NCBI GenBank assembly: GCA_050011155.1
Contig: JBEKJP010000003.1
Location: 56,029-120,028, forward strand
Direction of reading: 5' to 3'
Length of the DNA stretch: 64,000 bases
Source: Palsa-504 sp050011155
Lineage (GTDB): Bacteria; Actinomycetota; Actinomycetes; Streptosporangiales; Streptosporangiaceae
The notes under the pieces: generated by a model
Seen by the model: the letters and a program-made list of their open reading frames with translations, nothing else
Databases searched by the model: none
What the model was told of the DNA's origin: nothing
Program-made: the position numbers and the translations under genes
Shown: positions 1-7,314 of the stretch, one piece after another
Position numbering within the stretch: position 1 is the first letter of the stretch
Layout of the letters: each line of letters starts with the position of its first letter

Positions 1-713
1 TCGTGCTCGAGGCGGTCGGCTCGCGAGCCAAGGTGGTGGCCGGGGTCGGCACCAACGAGACCGAGCACACCATCGAGCTAGCCCGTTCCGCCGAACGAGT
101 GGGCATCCACGGCATCCTGGTGGTCACCCCGTATTACAACAAGCCGCCCCAGCCCGCGCTCGAGGCCCACTTCACCGCGGTCGCGGACGCCACCGGGCTG
201 CCCATGCTCATCTACGACATCCCCAGCCGCACCGGCGCCGCGGTCGCCACCGACACCCTGGTCCGGCTGGCCGCCCACCCGCGGATCGTCGGCGTCAAGG
301 ACGCCAAGGACGACCCGTCCGCCACCTCGCACGTGCTGGGTCGCACCGACCTGGTCTACTACTGCGGCACGGACCTGCTGAACCTGCCGTGGCTCGCGTT
401 GGGCGCGGTCGGCTTCGTCAGCGTGGTCGGCCACGTGGCCGGGGACCGGCTGCGCGAGATGATCGACGCGTTCGGGGCCGGCGACGTGGCCCGGGCCCGG
501 CAGCTCCACTACGAGATCCTCCCGGTCTACGACGGGCTGTTCCGCAACCAGGGCGCGGTCATGACCAAGGCCGCGCTCGACCTCCTCGGACTGCCGGGCG
601 GCGCGGTGCGCGGCCCGCTGCTCGCGGCGACCGCGGCGGAAAGACAGCAACTGGCGCTGGACCTCAGCGCGGGCGGCGTCAAGCTGCCGGGGACGGCGGG
701 GATCTCGTCTTGA
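1..713 (+). CDS. dapA: 4-hydroxy-tetrahydrodipicolinate synthase, 5' end missing
   Basis: This enzyme condenses pyruvate with aspartate semialdehyde in lysine and diaminopimelate synthesis. The gene runs in from before the window; 236 codons are visible of about 300 usual. The TIM-barrel landmarks are present: the catalytic Tyr in IYDIPSRTG (visible residue 71) and the Schiff-base Lys in GVKDAKDD (visible residue 99). The stop codon overlaps the TTG start of the RNase J gene (TTGA), so the two are very likely co-transcribed. The dapA-RNase J pair is a usual actinobacterial arrangement. Family assignment is firm. Confidence 0.95.
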   Translation, partial: VLEAVGSRAKVVAGVGTNETEHTIELARSAERVGIHGILVVTPYYNKPPQPALEAHFTAVADATGLPMLIYDIPSRTGAAVATDTLVRLAAHPRIVGVKDAKDDPSATSHVLGRTDLVYYCGTDLLNLPWLALGAVGFVSVVGHVAGDRLREMIDAFGAGDVARARQLHYEILPVYDGLFRNQGAVMTKAALDLLGLPGGAVRGPLLAATAAERQQLALDLSAGGVKLPGTAGISS

Positions 714-2395
714 GCCACCCGCACCCCGACCTCGCCCCGCCCGCCCGCCTGCCCCGCAACGGCCTGCGCATCGTCGCGCTCGGCGGCCTCGGGGAAATCG
801 GCCGGAACATGACGGTCTTCGAGTACCGAGGCCGCCTGCTCATCGTGGACTGCGGCGTCCTGTTCCCCGACCCGGACCAGCCCGGCGTGGACCTGATCCT
901 GCCGGACTTCGGCTACCTGGAGGGGCGCCTGGACCGAGTCGAGGCGCTCGTCCTCACGCACGCGCACGAGGACCACATCGGCGCGGTCCCTTACCTGCTC
1001 AGGCAGCGCAAGGACATCCCGCTGGTCGGCTCCCGGCTGACCCTGGCCCTGGTGAAGAGCAAGCTGGCCGAGCACCGCCTGGACCCGGCCACGGTCGAGG
1101 TGGTCGAGGGCGATCGCAGCTCGTTCGGCCCGTTCGAGTGCGAGTTCTTCGCGGTCAACCACTCGATCCCGGACGCCCTCGCGGTGGCCATCCGCACCCC
1201 GGCCGGCGTGGTGCTGCACACCGGCGACTTCAAGATGGACCAGCTCCCGCTGGACGGACGGCTTACCGATCTCGCTGGGTTCGCCCGGCTCGGCACCGAG
1301 GGCGTCGACCTGCTGATGGCCGACTCGACCAACGCCGAGGTGCCCGGCGTGGTCACCTCGGAGCGCGACATCGCGCCGGTGCTCGACGAGATCTTCGGCC
1401 ATACCAAGCAGCGCATCATCGTGGCCTGTTTCGCCTCGCACGTGCACCGGGTCCAGCAGGTGCTCGACGCCGCGGTCAAGCACCGGCGCAAGGTCGCCTT
1501 CGTCGGCCGGTCCATGGTCCGCAACATGGGCGTGGCCCGTGACCTCGGCTACCTCCGGGTGCCCGGTGGCCTCCTGGTCGACCTGCGCGAGGCCGAGGAG
1601 CTGCCGCCCGGCGACGTGGTGCTGATCTCCACCGGCTCGCAGGGCGAGCCGATGTCCGCGCTGTCCCGGATGGCCGGCCGCGACCACCCGATCAGGATCG
1701 CCGCCGGGGACACCGTCATCCTGGCCTCCTCGCTGATCCCCGGCAACGAGACCGCGGTGTACCGGGTGATCAACGGGCTGACCCGGCTCGGCGCCCGGGT
1801 GGTGCACAAGGCCTCCGCGTTGGTGCACGTGTCCGGGCACGCCCCGGCCGGCGAGCTGCTCTACGTGCTGAACCTGGTCCGCCCGCGCAACTTCATGCCA
1901 GTCCACGGCGAGTGGCGCCACCTGCGGGCGCACGCCCACCTCGCGGCCCAGTCCGGCGTCCCCGACAACAACATCGTGATCGCCGAGGACGGCGTGGTCG
2001 TCGACCTGATCGGCGGCCAGGCCAGCGTGGCGGGCAAGGTGCAGTGCGGCTACGTCTACGTGGACGGCCTCACCGTCGGCGAGGTCACCGAATCCCAGCT
2101 GAAGGACCGCCGCATCCTCGGCGACGAGGGCTTCATCTCGGTGGTGATCGTGGTCGACTCCAGCTCGGGCAAGCTGGTGGCGGGCCCCGAGATCCAGGCC
2201 CGCGGCTCCGGCATCGACGACGCCGCCTTCGCCGCGGTCCTGCCCAAGATCGAGGAAGCCCTGGCCAGCGCGGCCGCCGACGGCATCGTCGACTCCCACC
2301 AGCTCAGCCAGCTAGCCCGCCGCATCGTCGGCAAATGGGTCAGCGACAACTACCGCCGCCGCCCCATGATCATCCCCGTAGTAATAGATGCCTGA
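710..2395 (+). CDS. rnj: Ribonuclease J
   Basis: This is a metallo-beta-lactamase/beta-CASP ribonuclease with 5'-3' exo- and endonuclease activity in mRNA decay and rRNA maturation. The predicted protein is 561 aa, a normal length. The zinc motif THAHEDH lies near residues 83-89, followed by HTGDFKMD and the beta-CASP signature MPVHGEWRHL that is typical of RNase J. The C-terminal domain is complete. The TTG at 710 was chosen because it gives the expected N-terminus (LSHPHPDL, then NGLRIVALGGLGEIG) and overlaps the dapA stop. The same frame is open further upstream, but that stretch is antisense-like sequence inside dapA. Confidence 0.95.
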   Translation: MSHPHPDLAPPARLPRNGLRIVALGGLGEIGRNMTVFEYRGRLLIVDCGVLFPDPDQPGVDLILPDFGYLEGRLDRVEALVLTHAHEDHIGAVPYLLRQRKDIPLVGSRLTLALVKSKLAEHRLDPATVEVVEGDRSSFGPFECEFFAVNHSIPDALAVAIRTPAGVVLHTGDFKMDQLPLDGRLTDLAGFARLGTEGVDLLMADSTNAEVPGVVTSERDIAPVLDEIFGHTKQRIIVACFASHVHRVQQVLDAAVKHRRKVAFVGRSMVRNMGVARDLGYLRVPGGLLVDLREAEELPPGDVVLISTGSQGEPMSALSRMAGRDHPIRIAAGDTVILASSLIPGNETAVYRVINGLTRLGARVVHKASALVHVSGHAPAGELLYVLNLVRPRNFMPVHGEWRHLRAHAHLAAQSGVPDNNIVIAEDGVVVDLIGGQASVAGKVQCGYVYVDGLTVGEVTESQLKDRRILGDEGFISVVIVVDSSSGKLVAGPEIQARGSGIDDAAFAAVLPKIEEALASAAADGIVDSHQLSQLARRIVGKWVSDNYRRRPMIIPVVIDA

Positions 2396-2490
2396 CCCAC
2401 CCGTGGCGGGCCACGCCAGTCACACTAGCCCCACAGGTCCCATACGTACCGCGCCAGGCCCACTCCGCCGTTTGCCGGTGAGGGTCCCGG

Positions 2491-2544
2491 TCGCGGTGCC
2501 GGCGGTGCTCGCGGTGCCGGTGGTGCTCGCGGTGCCGGTGCTGT
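2491..2544. repeat. Three tandem 18-bp repeats
   Basis: The unit TCGCGGTGCCGGYGGTGC occurs three times in a row, the third copy diverging at its end. It lies in non-coding DNA about 95 bp after the RNase J stop. No function is evident. Confidence 0.75.
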
Positions 2545-2597
2545 GCCTGGTGCAGGCCCGGCGGCCGCAGCGGCGCTGCCGGCCGTGCTCCGTGTGC

Positions 2598-2625
2598 CCC
2601 AGGCCACCTTCTAGCGTGGCCTGGG
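2598..2625. terminator. Hairpin terminator candidate downstream of RNase J
   Basis: A perfect 10-bp stem (CCCAGGCCAC with GTGGCCTGGG) encloses the 8-nt loop CTTCTAGC. No T-tract follows, which is common for actinobacterial terminators. It is 200 bp past the RNase J stop and between convergent genes. Confidence 0.6.
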
Positions 2626-3036
2626 CGCCACGCACCACCTATCCCGGACCCACCCGCACCCGGCGCCCGCCCGCCCGCCATCCCCGGGACACGGGCGCCC
2701 GCCCGCCGCACGAGCCCTCACTCCAGCGGAGCCGCACCCATGTGGCATCGACCCGGTTACAGGGCTTGTTGCAAACTGGCGGGGCCGCGGCCCGGGCGGC
2801 GGCACCGGCCGGAACGCTACGGAACGGCGCTTTCACCGCGCCAGGACGCACTGGAACCGCGGTTTCACCACGTCCTGCCGCCGGGCGCCCGGCCCAGCAC
2901 ACCCCCTCGTGAGATGACCCGTGCACCGTCAGCATCAAGAACACCGCCCGCAGGGCGGCCCGGCGCCCCGGCATCCTGTCCCTGCCAGGCAAAACACTCC
3001 TGGAACTGTGCAACACGCCCTACAACCGGGACATCT

Positions 3037-4041
3037 TCATATCGTCCCCGCGCGGCTAAGGTCCGACCGCGCGGCTGTCATCAAGGACATCAGGGCAGCC
3101 CTGGAAGGAGCCCGCGACCGCGCGCCGCTGGCCCTGCGCACGATCCCAGCGAGCGAGACCATCGAGGCTAAGCTCGTCGCCGGCGTGGCGTAGCGGGTTG
3201 GCGGGATCCCGATGGTGACGGTGAAATCCCTGCTCAGGTGGGCTTGGTCGGCGTAGCCCAGGTCCGAGGCCAGCTCGGCCCAGTCGACCGGCTCGCCGCT
3301 GTCGGCACGTTCGGCGGCCTCGTGCAGCCGGGCCCGGCGCATCACCCACTTGGGGCTGACCCCGACGTAGTCGGCGAACAGCCGCTGCAGCGTGCGGACC
3401 GACAGACCGGAAGCCACGCACAGCTCGTCGACCCGGCGCAGCCCGGGATCGTCGGTGATGCGCGCCACCAGCGCGGCCACCTGCTCGGCGACCGGATCCC
3501 GCTCCGGCCGCACGGAATACAGCAGCGCCTCCGCCAACCCCGCCATCCGCGCGTCAGCCTCATCCGAGCCCGAGCCCGAGCCAAAGCCCGAGCCCGAGCC
3601 AAAGCCCGAGCCCGACAAGGCACCGGCCCGCATGATCGCCTGCCTGGTCTTCTCCGCCGCCGACCCGAACATCCGCACGGCCGGGGTCACCCGGTCGGTC
3701 AGCTGGGAGATCGGCGCCTGCCAGAACGGCCGGAAGCAGCCGGCCCGGAACCGCACGCCGAACGCCAGGCCCAGGCCGGACAGTGACCGGGTGAACAGCC
3801 CGCGGTCCACGCCGAAGATCCCCGCTCCGGACGCCTCGAAGACCAGGTGCACGTTGGGGTGGGGCAGGATCGCCTGCTCGTAGGGAGGCTCGCCGCGCAG
3901 GTCCCAGCGCGGGATCCAGTAGTAATCCACGAACGGCGCCAGCGCGGCCGACGGCTGGTGCCGGTCCAAGCGCAGGTGGGCGGCCGCGAGATCCGGGCGC
4001 AGGACACCGCGACCCATCGTCCCGGCGGCGACTTCTGGCAC
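3037..4041 (-). CDS. AraC-family transcriptional regulator
   Basis: The 334-aa protein has an N-terminal sensor-like region (HLRLDRHQP, then FVDYYWIPRWDLRG) of the kind seen in DUF6597-type AraC proteins. Its C-terminal double helix-turn-helix spans about residues 205-290, including RRVDELCVASGLSVRTLQRL and DLGYADQAHLSRDF. A Gly/Ser/Phe linker of repeated GSGFGS units joins the two halves. After the expected end (PPTRYATPA) the frame continues about 45 residues with no family match, which suggests loss of the original stop. The GTG start at 4041 has AGGGTGG upstream; ATG at 4017 is an alternative. The target genes are unknown. Confidence 0.8.
   Translation of the reverse strand: MPEVAAGTMGRGVLRPDLAAAHLRLDRHQPSAALAPFVDYYWIPRWDLRGEPPYEQAILPHPNVHLVFEASGAGIFGVDRGLFTRSLSGLGLAFGVRFRAGCFRPFWQAPISQLTDRVTPAVRMFGSAAEKTRQAIMRAGALSGSGFGSGSGFGSGSGSDEADARMAGLAEALLYSVRPERDPVAEQVAALVARITDDPGLRRVDELCVASGLSVRTLQRLFADYVGVSPKWVMRRARLHEAAERADSGEPVDWAELASDLGYADQAHLSRDFTVTIGIPPTRYATPATSLASMVSLAGIVRRASGARSRAPSRAALMSLMTAARSDLSRAGTI
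3565..3616. repeat. 18-bp minisatellite inside the AraC gene
   Basis: Plus-strand units of GAGCCCGAGCCAAAGCCC repeat nearly three times and encode the Gly-Ser-Phe linker of the AraC protein on the minus strand. Copy changes stay in frame. Confidence 0.75.
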
Positions 4042-4105
4042 GTCACCACCCTAATCTGTCGCGTTTCTTCAAGACCGGGGAACCTGGCCTCCGTAGCTTA
4101 AAACC

Positions 4106-4435
4106 ATGGAAAAGACGAATCTCAGCGCCGAGATGGCCGACGCCGCGGCCGAGACGGCCCGTGTGGTGCAGAACATACCCAAAACCAAAAGCCTCGATGA
4201 TTCCACCCAGTGCGGCGACTGGGACCTCCGCACCCTGCACGGCTGGGATGTGGCCAAGGCCACCGGCCAGGAGTACCACGCCACCGCCGCCCTGGCCGAA
4301 GCCGTGCACGACACCGTCACCAAGCAGGCCGAGCTGTTCCGCAAGTACGACGGTTTCGCCGACGCCATCCAGGTCGGCGACGACAAAACCACCTTCGCGA
4401 AGGCGCTGGCCCTGTCCGGCCGCGATCCCGGCTAA
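4106..4435 (+). pseudogene. TIGR03086/MDMPI-like protein with internal deletion
   Basis: This 109-aa frame reads as the two ends of a roughly 190-aa TIGR03086-type metal-binding protein fused together. The N-terminal part ends in STQCGDWDLRTL, equivalent to the family's TPC-DWDVRxLxNH segment. It jumps straight to HGWDVAKATGQ, which normally lies some 90 residues later, and ends in the family-like tail FAKALALSGRDPG. The central helices, including metal-binding His positions, are missing. No ribosome binding site is visible before the ATG. The frame is still open, so a short protein could be made, but normal function is unlikely. It converges with the dehydrogenase gene, overlapping by 4 bp. 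Confidence 0.65.
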
Positions 4436-5421
4436 GACTCGGACAGCACCCGCACTGGCGCGCCGTTGGCGAACGCCGCGATGTCCTCGGCCGCGTCGCC
4501 GTAGAAGACCCGGTAGGTCTCCTCGGTGACGTAGCCGAGGTGCGGGGTCAGTACCACGTTCGGCGCGGACCGGAGCGGATCGGACAGCGGTAGCGGCTCG
4601 ACGTCGTACACGTCGAGCGCCGCGCCCGCGATCGCCCCGGAACGCAGCGCCGCCAGCAGCGCGGCGCTGTCGACCAGCGGCCCCCGCGAGGTGTTCACCA
4701 GGTAGGCCGACGGCTTCATCAGCGCCAGCTCCGCCGCCCCGACCACCCCGGAGCTGCGCGAGCTCAGCTTGTAGTGCACCGTCACCACGTCGGACGAGGA
4801 GAACAGCACCTCCTTGCTGACCGCCTCGACCTGCTCCTCGCCCGCGACCGAAGGATCCAGGTTCTGGCTCCACGCCACCACCTGCATGCCGAACGCCCGC
4901 CCGATCCGGGCCACCGACCGGCCCAGCCGCCCGAAGCCGACCACACCGAGCCGCTTGCCCTCCAGTCCGGTTCCGACCGTCTGCTGCCACGAACCGCCGG
5001 CCCCGAGCGCCGCGCCCCCGGCCCGCGCGGCCAGCTTCAGCCGCCGGTCCTCATCCGGGATGTGCCGGAGCAACGCGAGGATGAGTCCCCAGGTCAGCTC
5101 GGCCGTCGCCGACCCGATGCCGCCCGTCCCGCACACGGTCACGCCCCGGGCGGCACACGCGGCCAGGTCGATGGCGGCGTTGCCCATACCCGTCGTGACC
5201 AGCAGCCGCAGCCGCGGCAACTGGCCGAGCCGGTCGGCGTCGAAGTAGGTGCGCTCCCGCATCGCCACCACCACGTCGTACGGCTCCAGGGCGCTGACCA
5301 GCGCCTCCGTCCGCGCGATGTGCTGGGCGAACACGTCGATCTGGGCCAGGGAGCGCACCGCTGACCAGTCCGCGCTGGCCAGGGAAACCTGCTGATAGTC
5401 ATCGAGGATCGCGACCCGCAT
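4432..5421 (-). CDS. D-2-hydroxyacid dehydrogenase family protein
   Basis: The 329-aa protein is an NAD-dependent oxidoreductase related to phosphoglycerate dehydrogenase. The Rossmann motif GVVGFGRLGRSVARIG is present. The family's catalytic Arg/Glu/His residues are likely in the LSSRSSGV segment, DVYDVEPLP and TPHLGYVTEE. MRVAILDDYQ is a typical N-terminus of the D-2-hydroxyacid dehydrogenase subgroup found with various catabolic genes, and there is no C-terminal ACT domain. The substrate cannot be read from the sequence. It is divergent from bioB, with 57 bp between the starts. Confidence 0.9.
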   Translation of the reverse strand: MRVAILDDYQQVSLASADWSAVRSLAQIDVFAQHIARTEALVSALEPYDVVVAMRERTYFDADRLGQLPRLRLLVTTGMGNAAIDLAACAARGVTVCGTGGIGSATAELTWGLILALLRHIPDEDRRLKLAARAGGAALGAGGSWQQTVGTGLEGKRLGVVGFGRLGRSVARIGRAFGMQVVAWSQNLDPSVAGEEQVEAVSKEVLFSSSDVVTVHYKLSSRSSGVVGAAELALMKPSAYLVNTSRGPLVDSAALLAALRSGAIAGAALDVYDVEPLPLSDPLRSAPNVVLTPHLGYVTEETYRVFYGDAAEDIAAFANGAPVRVLSES

Positions 5422-5478
5422 GGGGCTGACACTACCGCGCCGGGCCGGTCAGGAAAGCGACACCGCTAAGGTGGCCCC

Positions 5479-6549
5479 ATGACCTGGCTGGACACGCTGA
5501 CCGCCAAAGCCCTGGCCCGGGAACGGCCCACCCGCGCCGAGGCCCTCGCTGTTCTAAACAGCAGCGACGACGAGCTGATGGACGTGGTGGCCGCGGCCTT
5601 CAAGGTCCGGCTGCGCTACTTCGGCCGCCGAGTCAAGCTGAACTACCTGGTCAACATCAAGAGCGGGCTGTGCCCGGAGGACTGCTCGTACTGCTCGCAG
5701 CGGCTCGGGTCGTCCGCCGACGTGCTCAAGTACACCTGGCTCAAGCCGGACGAGGTCATCAGCAACGCCGAGGCCGGCGTGCGGGCGGGCGCCAAGCGGG
5801 TCTGCCTGGTCGCCAGCGGCCGCGGCCCGAGCAACGCCGACATCACGCGCGTCTCAACCGCCATCACGCAGTTCAAAGACCAGCACCCCGACGTCGAGGT
5901 GTGCGCCTGCCTGGGCCTGCTCTCCGACGGTCAGGCCGAGAAGCTGCACCAGGCCGGGACCACCGCCTACAACCACAACCTCAACACCGCCGAGGGCAAC
6001 TACCAGGACATCTGCACGACCCACGACTACGCCGACCGGGCCGGCACCGTGACCAAGGCCAAGGAAGCGGGCCTGTCCCCGTGCTCGGGCCTGATCGCCG
6101 GGATGGGCGAGACCGACGAGGAACTGGTCGACGTGGTGTTCGCGCTCAGGGAACTCGATCCCGACTCGGTGCCCGTCAACTTCCTGATCCCGTTCGAGGG
6201 CACCCCGCTGGGCGGCCAGTGGAGCCTGACCCCGCAGCGCTGCCTGCGCATCCTGGCCCTGGTCCGGTTCGCCTGCCCGGACGCCGAGGTCAGGCTGGCC
6301 GGCGGGCGCGAGATCCACCTGCGCAGCCTGCAGCCGCTGGCGCTGCACGTCGTCAACTCGATCTTCCTCGGCGACTACCTGACCAGCGAGGGCCAGCCCG
6401 GCGCGCGCGACCTGGAGATGATCGCCGACGCCGGGTTCACGGTCGAGGGCGCGGACGAGCGCACCCTGCCGGAGCACCGACCCGAATACCGCGACCTGGT
6501 CAAGGTACGCCGCCGCGGCCCCGGCACCGCGCTCCCCGCGAATGCCTGA
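5479..6549 (+). CDS. bioB: Biotin synthase
   Basis: This radical-SAM enzyme inserts sulfur into dethiobiotin in the last step of biotin synthesis. The protein is 356 aa. The 4Fe-4S cysteines are C65, C69 and C72 in CPEDCSYC. Family segments YNHNLNT, CSGLIAGMGE and AGGREIHLR follow. The stop overlaps the start of the next gene by 8 bp (ATGCCTGA). No other biotin genes lie in the window. Confidence 0.95.
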   Translation: MTWLDTLTAKALARERPTRAEALAVLNSSDDELMDVVAAAFKVRLRYFGRRVKLNYLVNIKSGLCPEDCSYCSQRLGSSADVLKYTWLKPDEVISNAEAGVRAGAKRVCLVASGRGPSNADITRVSTAITQFKDQHPDVEVCACLGLLSDGQAEKLHQAGTTAYNHNLNTAEGNYQDICTTHDYADRAGTVTKAKEAGLSPCSGLIAGMGETDEELVDVVFALRELDPDSVPVNFLIPFEGTPLGGQWSLTPQRCLRILALVRFACPDAEVRLAGGREIHLRSLQPLALHVVNSIFLGDYLTSEGQPGARDLEMIADAGFTVEGADERTLPEHRPEYRDLVKVRRRGPGTALPANA

Positions 6550-7254
6550 TGCACAGGTAGAGGCGCTCGAACGCGCCGCCGCCCGGCACTGGCAGGCCCC
6601 CGGCACCGAGCCGCTGGGGGAGTGGCGGCTCCGCGCCGCGGCCGGCTTCACCGGCCGGGCCGACTCGGTCCTGCCGCTCGGCGACCCCGGCTGCCCGCTG
6701 CCCGAGGCGGTCACCGCCGTGGCGCAGTGGTACCGCCGCCGGGGCCTGCGCCCCATGATCGTCCTGCCCCAAGGTGCCGGTCCCGCTCACCTGGAAGATC
6801 ATTTGACCGAACGGCGCTGGCTGCCACGCCCCGCCCCCGCCTACGTGATGCTCGCTGAAGTAAAAGACCTGCCCGCGAGCCATGCGGACGTCGAATTCGC
6901 CCCCGAACCCGACGAAGCCTTCCTCGGCCTGTATCGCTACCGCGGCCAGGACCTGCCGCTCTGCTAGCCCCGCTCGCCTCCGGGCGCCCTTGAGCCGGTT
7001 CCTTCCCTCGTCGCTCGTCGCAGGCTCCTCGCTCCTCAGTCCAGTCGCCGGCGGCGCCCTTTGGCTCGCGGGCAATCGGCCAGATCCCCTCGAACCCCGC
7101 CCACCTCACCACTCTGCCAACGACCAGGCACCTCAGTAGCCTCTGGCAGCGCATCCTGCTCCAGGTCGAGACGACGAACAACCCGGCCCGCGCGCTCTAC
7201 TTCCGGTGTGGCTTCACCGACTCGCACCGTTACCACTACATGATGGCTCCGTGA
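6542..7254 (+). pseudogene. Disrupted GNAT N-acetyltransferase
   Basis: The gene starts at an ATG inside the bioB stop region and reads a normal N-terminal half (141 aa, to YRYRGQDLPLC), where it stops. The typical GNAT C-terminal end, LQVETTNNPARALYF then CGFTDSHRYHYMMAP, lies in another frame at 7141-7254. The acetyl-CoA loop (the usual RGxG region) is absent and about 170 bp of unrelated sequence lies between. The gene has therefore lost its cofactor-binding core. A 141-aa protein could still be translated, but as an acetyltransferase it should be inactive. Confidence 0.75.
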
Positions 7255-7314
7255 GGCGACACGCCCCAGCCGCGCGTCCCCCGATCAGGACTGGGTTTTC
7301 GCTACCGTGGTGGG

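Larger units (their letters stand above)
2396..3036. other. Long gap after the RNase J gene, no clear gene
   Basis: These 641 bp separate RNase J from the convergent AraC gene. They contain three direct 18-bp repeats, a strong hairpin and GC-rich sequence. A plus-strand frame from 2921 to 3193 encodes 90 aa and ends in a plausible helix (SDRAAVIKDIRAALEG). It overlaps the AraC 3' end, has no recognisable start signal and matches no family known to me, so it is not called as a gene. Confidence 0.5.

Noticed and set aside
389..709. Upstream extension of the RNase J frame inside dapA
   Set aside because: It is Arg/Gly-rich out-of-frame sequence of dapA. The TTG at 710 gives the family N-terminus and overlaps the dapA stop.
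527..2299. 590-codon open frame opposite RNase J
   Set aside because: It is an antisense shadow typical of high-GC codon use: Asp/His/Val/Gly-rich, with no family motif.
2491..2544. Tandem repeats as a possible CRISPR array
   Set aside because: The 18-bp units abut with no spacers and no cas genes are in the window.
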